Assembly (NCBI RefSeq): GCF_016464375.1
Contig: NZ_JADDIU010000002.1
Coordinates: 62,001-126,000, forward strand
Source of the DNA: Bacillus renqingensis
GTDB taxonomy: Bacteria; Bacillota; Bacilli; Bacillales; Cytobacillaceae
Direction of reading: 5' to 3'
DNA: 64,000 nucleotides
Shown here: positions 1 to 7,783 of the stretch, piece after piece
How positions within the stretch are numbered: position 1 is the stretch's first letter
How the letters are laid out: each line of letters starts with the position of its first letter
Notes under the pieces: generated by a model
Database searches by the model: none
The model's input: the letters and a program-made list of their open reading frames with translations, nothing else
Told to the model about the DNA's origin: nothing
Translations under genes and position numbers: made by a program

Positions 1-2295
1 TCCGCTGATGGCAACAATCGTGAAGGTATAGTTGGTTCCCGGCTGTGCCGGAAGCGTCAACGATTTATCCTTCACCGAATAATGTTTCGATCCATCCGAG
101 ACATCAAACGTAACAGGCGCATTTGTCTGTTTGTATCCCCATGTTAAGGTGATATTTTTATTTGCCTGATCATATTTCCCCTTAAAATTGGTTGGGGCAT
201 CCAGCTTGTAATACCTTGGAGACACTTGTTTCGGCAGGTGTCCTTTTACCGCATATTCAATAAGAACCTGGCTGTCAGGCGTATATTGGCTGGCAAGTGC
301 CGGTGGCATCGAGCCTTTTTCAATTCTCACCTTTTGTACACTATCCGGCATCGTGAAATCAGGTGTATCGATATTCTTCGAGACATAGGCCATTAAGTCT
401 TTAAAGATTATCTGGGCTATCCGTTGATCTTCAACAGCCGTTATCGGTGTTCTTCGGTTCTCATAACCAGTCCAAATAGAGGCAGTGTAGTTCGTTGTAT
501 AACCGGTAAACCAAGAATCAGGCACAGCTTTGCTGTTCGGGATATCCCAATCCTTCATTTCCTTGTCAGTATAATTTGTAGTACCGGTTTTACCGGCAAT
601 CGGCAGTCCTGGTACTTTGGCTCTTACCCCTGTTCCGGGATATTCCAATACGCTTTTAAGCATATCGGTTATCATAAATGCGGTCGAATCTTTCATCGCT
701 ACTTTTGGTTCCGGTGCCGTGCTGATGACCGTACCATCACGAAGCTTAATTTTATTTACCGCGTGTGGTTTATTATAAATCCCGTTATTACCGAAAGCAC
801 TGTAGGCTCCGGCCATTTCCAGCGGTGATACCCCAACGGTCTTTCCGCCAAAACCGCCAATAGCATAGGATTCATAGATTTCTTTTAACGGGATCCCCAG
901 ACCTACAGCAAAGTCTTTAGCCTTTTCAGTTCCAACCTGCTGCAATGTTTGGACGGCAGGACTGTTCCGTGATAATTGCAGCGCTGTTCGAATCGTCATA
1001 GCACCCTTATAGGACTGGTCCCAGTTGCCAAATTTTTTCCCAGTTGAATACGTAATCGGTTTATCCTCAATCATTTGATAGGTGCCCCAATTTAAATATT
1101 CGATTGCAGGAGCATAATCAAGCACTGGTTTAATCGTCGACCCTGGCTGACGTTTTGAATCTATCGCATAATTAAAGCCTCGCTGTACAGTCTGATTCCT
1201 TCCCCCGCCAATCGCCCGGATTTCCCCTGTTTTTGTATCAAGGAGAACAATTCCGGCTTGGAACTTGTCGTCAGGATAGGGAATTTCTTTTGAGTTTAAA
1301 ATTTTGTCTACATGTTTTTGGGCATCCTTGTCTAATGTAGTATAAATCGTTAGCCCATCTGTAAAAATATCAAAGTCGGTATTTTCTTTCACTTCATCAA
1401 TCACGGCATCGACAAAGGAATCGAATGGTTTATTGTTTACTTTGCGCTTCTCAGGTTTTAAAACTGTATCTTTAACAGAAACCTTCCTTGCCTCTTCCAT
1501 TTGTTCTTTTGTAATGAAGCCATGCTGGTGCATAAGACTCAGCACTATGTTCCGTCTTTTTTCAGCCAAGTCCGGGTGGGTAAAAGGATTATAATTATTT
1601 GGGCTTTGCGGCATCCCGGCAATTTGCGCCGCTTCAGCCAGTGTTAATTGTTTTAATGATTTTCCATAATAAATTTTAGCCGCCGTTGCCAGCCCGTAAT
1701 TATTACCGCCCACCAATACTTTGTTGACATACATTTCAAAAATTTGATGTTTCGTATATTTACGTTCAAGCTGGAAAGCCAGCCATGCTTCCTGGACTTT
1801 TCTTGTTAATGTTTTTTGGTTCGTTAAAAAAACATTTTTGACTACCTGTTGTGTAATGGTACTGCCGCCTTCTGCACCAAATCCACGCTGGAAATTAGCT
1901 AAAACGGCTCCTCCGAAACGGATCGGGTCTACCCCATGGTGTTTATAAAAACGGTAATCTTCTGTCGCTAATATCGCATTTTCGACCACTTTTGGTATAT
2001 CTTTATAACTGACGTATTCTCGGTTGACTGCTCCTACCTCTGTTATAAGGTCTTCATTTTTATCTAATATCTTTGAAGGGATTGGATCTTTTAATAACTT
2101 TGGATCAAGCGGAGGTGTATCTTTAACTAAATAGGCGAAAGTTCCCACTCCGGCTAGTATACAAACAATGCCAAGGACCACAAGGGTTAGAAAAATTTTT
2201 TTAAAAATTCCACGCGGTTTTTTTCTTGACTTTTGTTTGGCTTTTCCCTGGAGTTTCTTTCGGCGCTCCTCTCTAGATTGATATTGCTCAGCCAT
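1..2295 (-). CDS. ponA: Penicillin-binding protein 1A/1B, bifunctional (3' end outside window)
   Basis: Class A penicillin-binding protein: a membrane-anchored enzyme that polymerises glycan strands and cross-links peptidoglycan. I translated the minus strand from the ATG at 2295; 765 codons lie inside the window with no stop. A basic cytoplasmic tail (about residues 1-33) and one membrane segment (about 34-56) lead into the GT51 glycosyltransferase domain, with ATEDYRFYKHHG (Glu112) and GGSTITQQ. The transpeptidase domain carries STIK, SRN and KTGT motifs. The last visible part resembles a fibronectin type III or PASTA-like C-terminal extension. It lies 37 bases downstream of recU on the same strand, the recU-ponA operon order of B. 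subtilis. The C-terminus cannot be assessed. Confidence 0.96.
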   Translation of the reverse strand, partial: MAEQYQSREERRKKLQGKAKQKSRKKPRGIFKKIFLTLVVLGIVCILAGVGTFAYLVKDTPPLDPKLLKDPIPSKILDKNEDLITEVGAVNREYVSYKDIPKVVENAILATEDYRFYKHHGVDPIRFGGAVLANFQRGFGAEGGSTITQQVVKNVFLTNQKTLTRKVQEAWLAFQLERKYTKHQIFEMYVNKVLVGGNNYGLATAAKIYYGKSLKQLTLAEAAQIAGMPQSPNNYNPFTHPDLAEKRRNIVLSLMHQHGFITKEQMEEARKVSVKDTVLKPEKRKVNNKPFDSFVDAVIDEVKENTDFDIFTDGLTIYTTLDKDAQKHVDKILNSKEIPYPDDKFQAGIVLLDTKTGEIRAIGGGRNQTVQRGFNYAIDSKRQPGSTIKPVLDYAPAIEYLNWGTYQMIEDKPITYSTGKKFGNWDQSYKGAMTIRTALQLSRNSPAVQTLQQVGTEKAKDFAVGLGIPLKEIYESYAIGGFGGKTVGVSPLEMAGAYSAFGNNGIYNKPHAVNKIKLRDGTVISTAPEPKVAMKDSTAFMITDMLKSVLEYPGTGVRAKVPGLPIAGKTGTTNYTDKEMKDWDIPNSKAVPDSWFTGYTTNYTASIWTGYENRRTPITAVEDQRIAQIIFKDLMAYVSKNIDTPDFTMPDSVQKVRIEKGSMPPALASQYTPDSQVLIEYAVKGHLPKQVSPRYYKLDAPTNFKGKYDQANKNITLTWGYKQTNAPVTFDVSDGSKHYSVKDKSLTLPAQPGTNYTFTIVAISG

Positions 2296-2332
2296 TTTAC
2301 TTTTCCTTCCTTTCTAACCTTCCAAGTTGGTT

Positions 2333-2944
2333 TTAGCAAAGGTTAAGTGTCTCTAATATTTTAATATAGTCGATTCTAGGTTGAAAACCAAGTGGAATGA
2401 TATGACCATTTTGCTCGATTTCTTCCTTTGTAATAGATTTTCTGCCTCCATTCACCATTCTATCCCAAAAGACTAACAAATGTTTTGCTTCAAGGAAATA
2501 AACTTCATCCTCATTCGTAAACATCAGAATCACAAAGCAAATCCCTCCAAGAGCCATTACTTCTTTCAAATGGGAAATCTGGTGTTGATGAAAGTTCTTC
2601 AAGGGAAAAGAAGTTGGACTTTTTGTTTCCTTTGCTTCAAAATCGATATATTTTCCTTTATAAACCCCATTATAATCTGTTGTTGAGGCTTGTTTAAAAT
2701 AGGCCTCTTTAATAACAGCTGCACTGCGTTTGGGATAATCGACCTGGACGATTTGAATAGGGGTCGGTTTCTTATGAATCACAGCGATTTTTCTTTCCCG
2801 GTAGAATTCATTGGTTTCATTCAAGTATTCCTCTAACGTCATTCCACGATTACCATAAGATTCGTCCTTCTTATGTTTCACTGTTGTTTTTTTAGGCGAT
2901 AGTTTCCGCTCAAACCTTTTACCGTTTGGATAATTAACCTCCAT
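2333..2944 (-). CDS. recU: Holliday junction resolvase RecU
   Basis: Holliday-junction-specific endonuclease acting in recombination repair and chromosome segregation. It has 203 residues, the usual RecU length. The conserved core is plain: [33 protein letters not shown], then STTDYNG and the catalytic stretch DFEAKET (D/E-x-K nuclease motif), ending in PRIDYI. I start at the ATG at 2944 rather than the upstream ATG at 2965: it is preceded by AGAGGTG at a six-base spacing, and the product then begins MEVNYPNGK like other RecU proteins. It is transcribed with ponA. Confidence 0.95.
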   Translation of the reverse strand: MEVNYPNGKRFERKLSPKKTTVKHKKDESYGNRGMTLEEYLNETNEFYRERKIAVIHKKPTPIQIVQVDYPKRSAAVIKEAYFKQASTTDYNGVYKGKYIDFEAKETKSPTSFPLKNFHQHQISHLKEVMALGGICFVILMFTNEDEVYFLEAKHLLVFWDRMVNGGRKSITKEEIEQNGHIIPLGFQPRIDYIKILETLNLC

Positions 2945-3138
2945 GTTTTGCACCTCTTTATGCAATACCTATCATACCAAATCTTTGAATCAATCGGGAT
3001 GCATAAAATAGCCTATACTGTAGAATCTAATCATAATTGTACCGTCATGATCAAGATTTAGCATGAATCTTTTTTCACACAGCCTTCGGTTTCCATAAAC
3101 CTAATAATCTATGAAATTTATCAAGGGAAGAAGACCAT

Positions 3139-4110
3139 ATGAATTATCTTACAATACAGGAACAACATATCATTCGTCAAATTCAAACTGAAACCGAAAA
3201 GAAAAATATCGATAATATTTCCCGGACGAATGCCTATTTTGCTTATTATAAACAGAATCCCGATATTATTTGGACCTTTCTTGCGCACATGGTTTCCCGC
3301 AATGGGGGCTGGAATATGTGTGACCTGGAAGGAGCGGTCTTTTCTCAGCTTCTTGAACCGCAGACAAGAAAACAGCTGTTTTTGACATATGAAAGGGCCA
3401 ATTGGCTCATTTTTCATGATGTCTTCCCCCAGCTTTTGCTCTATCACTATTCGACGAAATATACTCGGCCATTGTTTCATTTGCTGCCGTATTTTAATGT
3501 TTCTTCATTTATTCAAAAAGAATGGATCCGCTATTGGAAGGAAAAGGATAGGAACCGGTTAACAACAGCTTTAATCATTAATGAGCAAAATGTGATTCAT
3601 ACACCGGTGATTGAACACCCTGTCTATAAGAGGAAGGTGTTTTGGTCGCTGCTGTTTAATCTTCAAGATTGGCTGCATTTCAGCTGTGTCCTGTTCCCAA
3701 CTTGTGGAGGGGAGGTCTATGGGGCAAGTGCTAACGGCTTTCGTAAACTTTCGAAGCGGATTGATTTGGGGAAAAGACTCGCCAGTATTTTGTTTCAGCC
3801 ACGGCTGTTTCCCCATTTTTTGGAGTTTGCTGAGAAGACGCCGCATACCGGGTCAAGATATGATTATGAACAATATTTTAAACAACCAACGGGGCGGAAG
3901 ACGCCGATGCTGAGAACAAGCTTTCCCCTTATTGAGCATCATCAGCATACATATGAGGATTGGAGCAGAAAGCGGCTGGTATCTCCAGTCTGGCTGTACG
4001 TTCCAGCGCGTCACAAGCACCCGATCCATCTTACTGACTGGTACTATACCAAGACACATCAATTGGAATTGATGCTGTCACTTAAAAAGGTCTTGGATTT
4101 AGAAAAATAG
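3139..4110 (+). CDS. yppC: DUF2515 family protein YppC
   Basis: Homologue of B. subtilis YppC (DUF2515), 323 residues, function unknown. It is soluble-looking, with no signal peptide or membrane segment, and rich in aromatic and His residues, including the conserved NGGWNMCDLEG and the YERANWLIFHDVFPQLL stretch. It is divergent from recU-ponA and downstream neighbours are ypp genes, matching the B. subtilis order. The start has AAGGGAAGAAG upstream. A hairpin follows the stop. No catalytic motif that I recognise is present. Confidence 0.85.
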   Translation: MNYLTIQEQHIIRQIQTETEKKNIDNISRTNAYFAYYKQNPDIIWTFLAHMVSRNGGWNMCDLEGAVFSQLLEPQTRKQLFLTYERANWLIFHDVFPQLLLYHYSTKYTRPLFHLLPYFNVSSFIQKEWIRYWKEKDRNRLTTALIINEQNVIHTPVIEHPVYKRKVFWSLLFNLQDWLHFSCVLFPTCGGEVYGASANGFRKLSKRIDLGKRLASILFQPRLFPHFLEFAEKTPHTGSRYDYEQYFKQPTGRKTPMLRTSFPLIEHHQHTYEDWSRKRLVSPVWLYVPARHKHPIHLTDWYYTKTHQLELMLSLKKVLDLEK

Positions 4111-4119
4111 GAATAAACA

Positions 4120-4143
4120 AAGCAAGGGATAATTCCCTTGCTT
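4120..4143. terminator. Hairpin between convergent yppC and sspM
   Basis: A 10-bp perfect inverted repeat (AAGCAAGGGA / TCCCTTGCTT) with a 4-base loop sits just past the yppC stop and just past the sspM stop on the other strand. The T-rich tail is better on the minus strand, so it may serve both genes. Confidence 0.65.
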
Positions 4144-4157
4144 CGTTTGCCTTCCAT

Positions 4158-4268
4158 TTAGGTGGAAGGGCGGTCTGGCCCTTCAAGCTTTTTATCGCCA
4201 TAGCCAGCTCTTGTGTCAGGCTTCGTTTGCATCGGCTGTTTTTTGTTTTGTTCATTTTTTTTAGTCAT
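4158..4268 (-). CDS. sspM: Small acid-soluble spore protein M (minor SASP)
   Basis: A 36-residue protein translated by hand. It starts MTKKNEQNKKQP and ends GDKKLEGPDRPST, very close to the C-terminus I recall for B. subtilis SspM (DKKLGGPNRPST). It is expected to be made in the forespore and to be a minor component of the spore core. GGAGGTG lies six bases before the ATG. On the minus strand a GCATG (4311-4315) and a CAAGCTA (4286-4292) are 18 bases apart, a plausible sigma-G promoter. It lies convergent to yppC, as expected for this region. Confidence 0.85.
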   Translation of the reverse strand: MTKKNEQNKKQPMQTKPDTRAGYGDKKLEGPDRPST

Positions 4269-4460
4269 ATTTGCACCTCCATTTTTAGCTTGTACGATTT
4301 TCGTTTTTTTCATGCGGGATTAGAATATGTCGAAAACTAAACGATGAACGGCAGATTCTCACTATCTTTGACGAATCGCTTCTAGTTTTGTCAAGGGGGA
4401 AGGAAGAAGAAAGCCGAGGGAGAATAGTAGTAATAAGAAAAATAGGAGGAGGATAAATAA

Positions 4461-4733
4461 ATGACTGATTCATCAACTGAAAAGATAAAGCTCATGTCCA
4501 TGCTGGGGGAAATACATGACCAATTAACAGAGTTAGAGTCGGTTCTTGAGGTTTCTTTCTCAGACCATCGAAAAAGTCTAAATCAAAACAGTCAAGAAAA
4601 ATTATCTGATACAGCCAATAAACTGTTTATCTTGGAAAACAAATTTGCTCTTTTAACTGCCGATACCGCTGGGGAGAAAACAGCTCAAACCATGTCGCAC
4701 AAGGTACGAAACTTGAAATGGGCCTTTAAGTAA
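4461..4733 (+). CDS. Small helical hypothetical protein (yppD position)
   Basis: A 90-residue acidic-to-neutral protein with heptad-like Leu/Ile spacing through most of its length, so probably helical or coiled coil. No signal, membrane segment or Cys. A very strong ribosome site (AGGAGGAGG) precedes the ATG. It occupies the place where B. subtilis has yppD, but I cannot confirm homology by eye. The next gene downstream, yppE, is 66 bases away with its own ribosome site, so the two may be co-transcribed. Function unknown. Confidence 0.7.
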   Translation: MTDSSTEKIKLMSMLGEIHDQLTELESVLEVSFSDHRKSLNQNSQEKLSDTANKLFILENKFALLTADTAGEKTAQTMSHKVRNLKWAFK

Positions 4734-4799
4734 TAGTAAGCTAATGGCAGGATTTAAAAGCAGCATATTTTTCTGCTTCTTGAAGGGATAAGAAAAATA

Positions 4800-5174
4800 A
4801 TGGATACCAAAATCTCTTGCTTAACGGAAAAACTGTTACATTATAACGGCTTATTCTTGGAAAACTATCGAAGTGCACGCGAAAGCGGTAAAAAACAGGA
4901 TTTTCATCAAATTATTAAACCGTTTGTAGATCATGTTGAGGAATTAAACGATGAATGGAAATCTTTAATGAAGAAATGGCTGGCAGAGAACACAGCGAAA
5001 CATATCCATTTAAAGCAAGTTGAGACGACCGCAGACCATATTGGGCAGCTGGCGGTTCAATGCTTTTTCCCCGAATCAAGTAAATCAAGGTTTCTAAATT
5101 CCCAAAGGACAGTCGAATTCTTCCTTAAGGAAGTGTTACAGGAAATAAAGTCCATTAAAAAAGATGCTGAATAG
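4800..5174 (+). CDS. yppE: DUF1798 family protein YppE
   Basis: A 124-residue protein with the same length as B. subtilis YppE (DUF1798), whose fold is an all-helical bundle. The Trp-containing FVDHVEELNDEWKSLMKKW stretch and the C-terminal helix fit the family. No catalytic residues are apparent and the function is unknown. GAAGGGAT lies upstream of the ATG. The stop codon sits inside a bidirectional terminator hairpin shared with yppF on the opposite strand. Confidence 0.8.
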   Translation: MDTKISCLTEKLLHYNGLFLENYRSARESGKKQDFHQIIKPFVDHVEELNDEWKSLMKKWLAENTAKHIHLKQVETTADHIGQLAVQCFFPESSKSRFLNSQRTVEFFLKEVLQEIKSIKKDAE

Positions 5175-5184
5175 CATCTTTTTT
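5157..5184. terminator. Bidirectional terminator between yppE and yppF
   Basis: A 12-bp perfect inverted repeat (AAAAAAGATGCT / AGCATCTTTTTT) with the loop GAAT. The yppE stop codon is within the right arm and the yppF stop abuts it, so it can terminate both convergent genes. Confidence 0.85.
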
Positions 5185-5392
5185 AATTCTGTTTTAGATG
5201 AGGGAGTTGTCCGGGGTCTTCAGGCAGTACTGCCCCTAAACCTTCAAGTTCACGAACTAGTTTGCGATATTCTTTAATGCTAATTTCATTTTGAATATAG
5301 GTCTTTTTAACAAAATCCATTAGTGCATTAACGTCATCTGTACTGAAATCTCGACTTTGAATAAATTTCTCTTTTAATTCGTGAATATTCAT
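5183..5392 (-). CDS. yppF: YppF-like small protein
   Basis: A 69-residue acidic helical protein resembling B. subtilis YppF (62 residues). The stretch DVNALMDFVKKTYIQNEISIKEYRKLVRELE is amphipathic, and a Pro/Gly-rich tail follows (LPEDPGQLP). No known function and no motif beyond family resemblance. Good ribosome site (GGAGGAG, seen on the minus strand at 5399-5405). Convergent to yppE and divergent from yppG. Confidence 0.75.
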   Translation of the reverse strand: MNIHELKEKFIQSRDFSTDDVNALMDFVKKTYIQNEISIKEYRKLVRELEGLGAVLPEDPGQLPHLKQN

Positions 5393-5579
5393 TATGTCTC
5401 CTCCTTCATCATTTTTTCTATCGTACCACGAAATAATGAATTTTTTAGTTTTAAAAAAATTTAAACTTTAGACAAAATCACTCTAATTTTGACAAGCGGG
5501 AATCACACCGGTTGATTCACCTTTCAATTATTTTCTTCATAAAGTGTAACAGTGATATATGTGGAGGAGATGTTTGCCC

Positions 5580-6125
5580 ATGAATGCTAAATCTAGAGCA
5601 ATCAATCATGTTAATAAGGGGTACCAGGGGCAAATGATGTACTTTAGTCCAACTGGTCACCAAACGAATCAGCCATCTTTTTTTCATCATAAGCCAAATG
5701 CGTTCCATCCCCCACTTGTAAATCGGGATTGGAATCCTTATCCGCTGCAAGGTTCATTCTATCCGCAAGGCTTTCCGCCCTTTGCCCAAAATTATCAGCA
5801 AGGCCCGGTATCTCAAACGCCTAATCAGTACTATTCACAAAAGGATGCGCAATTTTTATTTCAAAATCCATTGCAGCCAAAGGAAGAAATGATTCCAAAG
5901 CCTTATAATTTGCAAATGAATGGCTATCCGATCATGAACCCGTATCCGAAACAAAGTTTTATTCCCAAACAGCCAAGTGGAATGAAGTCCATTATGAATT
6001 CCTTTAAGTCACAGGATGGCTCAGTAGATTTTAATAAAATGGTGAATACGGCCGGTCAAATGATGAATGCAATGACACAGGTTTCATCGCTCGTGAAAGG
6101 ATTTAGTGGATTATTTAAAACATAA
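5580..6125 (+). CDS. yppG: YppG-like spore coat-type protein
   Basis: A 181-residue low-complexity protein rich in Pro, Gln, Asn, Tyr and Phe over the first two thirds, followed by a conserved C-terminal segment (GSVDFNKMVNTAGQMMNAMTQ). This is the YppG pattern, a family of probable spore coat or surface proteins; here it is longer than the 125 residues of B. subtilis YppG. I choose the ATG at 5580 because GGAGGAGA ends nine bases before it; the ATG at 5559 has no ribosome site. A strong terminator follows directly. Confidence 0.8.
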   Translation: MNAKSRAINHVNKGYQGQMMYFSPTGHQTNQPSFFHHKPNAFHPPLVNRDWNPYPLQGSFYPQGFPPFAQNYQQGPVSQTPNQYYSQKDAQFLFQNPLQPKEEMIPKPYNLQMNGYPIMNPYPKQSFIPKQPSGMKSIMNSFKSQDGSVDFNKMVNTAGQMMNAMTQVSSLVKGFSGLFKT

Positions 6126-6126
6126 G

Positions 6127-6155
6127 AAAAAACCGGGCGATCCCGCCCGGTTTTT
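6127..6155. terminator. Bidirectional terminator between yppG and hsp20
   Basis: AACCGGGCG / CGCCCGGTT perfect 9-bp stem with a 4-base loop, flanked by an A-run and a T-run, so it is usable in both directions for the convergent genes. Confidence 0.9.
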
Positions 6156-6159
6156 CTTA

Positions 6160-6636
6160 TTAATCTATCTCGATAGTTTTTCCCTTTTCACGGGGTATGC
6201 GGATTTGCAATAGACCATCTCGGTACGTTGCTTTAATCTTTTTCTCATTGATTACGTGCGGAAGTGAGATCGTTCTAGATGAATGCTGGTGGAACATCTT
6301 ACGGCGATAGATGTGATTGTTGGTATCTTCCGCGGTTTCCAGCTCGTTATTTTCAACGGAAATGGTTAAGTAATTTCCGGTAATATTTAAGTGAATTTGC
6401 TCTCGTTTAACACCTGGAAGCTCTGCAGAAACAATCGTTTCATTTGCTGTTTCTACCGTATCCACATGAAAGCCTCCCTCAAACGGAAAGGGAGTTTTGA
6501 AAAACTCATCCATTGATTGTAAAAAACCTCTAATCGGCTGTTCATTAAAAAACTCATTCATCGCTTTTCTAAAGTCGCTAAACGGATCAACCGGCTTTTT
6601 CGAGTTATTCTTATCGCTCGGAAGATTAGAAGACAT
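6160..6636 (-). CDS. Small heat shock protein, Hsp20/alpha-crystallin family
   Basis: A 158-residue ATP-independent holdase chaperone. An N-terminal arm rich in Phe (FSDFRKAMNEFF, FLQSMDEFF) precedes the alpha-crystallin domain (about residues 55-150), with the family pattern VSAELPGVKREQIHL and the late A-x-x-R-D-G-L-L-x-I-x-I-P signature (ATYRDGLLQIRIP). The ATG at 6636 is preceded by AAGGGGG at seven bases; an in-frame upstream extension of 44 residues has no ribosome site and is rejected. Convergent with yppG. Confidence 0.9.
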   Translation of the reverse strand: MSSNLPSDKNNSKKPVDPFSDFRKAMNEFFNEQPIRGFLQSMDEFFKTPFPFEGGFHVDTVETANETIVSAELPGVKREQIHLNITGNYLTISVENNELETAEDTNNHIYRRKMFHQHSSRTISLPHVINEKKIKATYRDGLLQIRIPREKGKTIEID

Positions 6637-6807
6637 CTCAATTCCCCCTTTTTCACAATTTTTACACGATATCATATGCATACCAAATGAGTGATGTGCC
6701 GACACAAAATTGTAAAAACCTTTCGAACGATTTATAACCTCCTTGTTTAGGAGAGATATTTCACACAAATACAGGTAGTATTTTGAGGTAAATGGAAGGA
6801 GAGGGAG

Positions 6808-6875
6808 ATGTATGTTCTGCCATCAATGTGCTTCAAATGTAAGTAACATAAACAAAAAGCACCGCAGCACTTAAA
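6808..6875 (+). other. Very short peptide reading frame(s) with a strong ribosome site; possible hcp relic
   Basis: After GGAAGGAGAGGGAG come two overlapping frames. The ATG at 6812 gives a 20-residue peptide beginning MFCHQCA that ends inside the crp terminator. The ATG at 6808 gives a 12-residue peptide ending CFKCK. The first resembles the start of hybrid-cluster protein (MFCYQC), an NO/nitrite-related Fe-S enzyme, which would suit the neighbouring Crp/Fnr gene. Four or five matching residues are not enough to call homology. Confidence 0.25.
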
Positions 6876-6890
6876 AGACTGCGGTGTTTT
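6853..6890. terminator. Terminator of the Crp/Fnr gene
   Basis: CACCGCAG / CTGCGGTG 8-bp stem flanked by A5 and T5. It lies directly after the stop codon of the minus-strand crp gene and also ends the short plus-strand frame at 6808-6875. Confidence 0.85.
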
Positions 6891-7588
6891 TAGATCAATT
6901 GGATTTCTTCCATTAAAACTTCAATATCTAGTACCATGTCCCCCTTATCATCCACTTCAATTAAGTCATCCTTTTTCATCTTGGTGAGTGTCCGGCTGAC
7001 CGTTTCTCTAGTCGTTCCTATCATGTTGGCAAGATCTTTATTGGTAAATTCCGATTTTAACAAAATCGTTCCATCGGCTTGTTTTTTTCCATGGGTTTTC
7101 GCAAGCCGAATTAACAGTTTGACTATTTGCTCATACGTATTATTAAGGATTTGCTCTTCCAGCCGATTTTGTAAATCGACAATCTTTTCCCCTAACACCT
7201 TAAAGACCTTGATACAAAGCTCGGGGTTTTCAATTAGAACGTTTTCAAATTGAGAGATTGGAATCGTAATAAGTGTAGCTGGCTCAAGAACTTCTGCATA
7301 GGCAGGATAATTCCCTTTCCTAAAAAAGCCTACATGGGGAAACATATCCCCTTTTTTCATGATGGCCACAATTTGTTCCTTGCCGCTCACGTCACTTTTG
7401 TATATTTTCACTTTCCCGTTCAAAATAAAATAAACATTTTCTAATGGGTCCTCTTGAAGAAATACGTGGCTGTTCTTTTTCCAAGCTCTTACGATCGCAA
7501 TAGCAGTTATTTTAGTTAATTCCAAATCATTTAAATCATGAAAAAGCGAAAACCCGGAAAGGACCTTTTTAACTTCCTCTATTTTCAT
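6890..7588 (-). CDS. Crp/Fnr family transcription regulator (no Fe-S cysteine cluster)
   Basis: A 232-residue cyclic-nucleotide-binding-fold regulator with an N-terminal sensor beta-barrel (about 10-125), a dimer helix and a C-terminal winged helix. The recognition helix reads TTRETVSR, keeping the Arg, Glu and Arg that in Crp contact TGTGA. Only one Cys is present, so it lacks the Fe-S ligands of B. subtilis and E. coli Fnr; the signal it senses is unknown (NO, haem, redox or none). It sits 7.5 kb from norZ, whose promoter has a perfect TGTGA-N6-TCACA, so control of the respiratory genes here is a reasonable inference. GAAGGTGA precedes the ATG. Confidence 0.9.
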   Translation of the reverse strand: MKIEEVKKVLSGFSLFHDLNDLELTKITAIAIVRAWKKNSHVFLQEDPLENVYFILNGKVKIYKSDVSGKEQIVAIMKKGDMFPHVGFFRKGNYPAYAEVLEPATLITIPISQFENVLIENPELCIKVFKVLGEKIVDLQNRLEEQILNNTYEQIVKLLIRLAKTHGKKQADGTILLKSEFTNKDLANMIGTTRETVSRTLTKMKKDDLIEVDDKGDMVLDIEVLMEEIQLI

Positions 7589-7739
7589 CTAATCACCTTC
7601 AAATCAATTCAATTACTTTTATTTTAACAAATAATGTTCCATTCGTTTACTTTTTGGATAAAAACTTTTGATACCAGAAACAGGTTTAGGAAACAAGTAC
7701 CAATTATTTTTAATGATAAAAGATACTTTTTACTTTTGC

Positions 7740-7757
7740 AACGAACGTTTATTCGTT
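7740..7757. promoter_or_regulatory. LexA/DinR-like box upstream of mrfAB
   Basis: AACGAA-N6-TTCGTT palindrome containing CGAAC-GTTT-ATTCG, one base away from the Bacillus SOS consensus CGAAC-N4-GTTCG. It overlaps a possible promoter (TAAAAT at 7757-7762) and lies 27 bases before the mrfA start. Box identity is inferred from sequence only. Confidence 0.5.
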
Positions 7758-7783
7758 AAAATAGAAGTATTGAGGTGAGACGG

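Noticed and set aside
424-828. 134-codon plus-strand frame opposite ponA
   Set aside because: It is antisense to the strongly conserved transpeptidase region of PBP1, with no ribosome site and no family resemblance.
6637-6768. 44-residue extension of the Hsp20 protein
   Set aside because: No ribosome site and no resemblance to small heat shock proteins; the ATG at 6636 has AAGGGGG.
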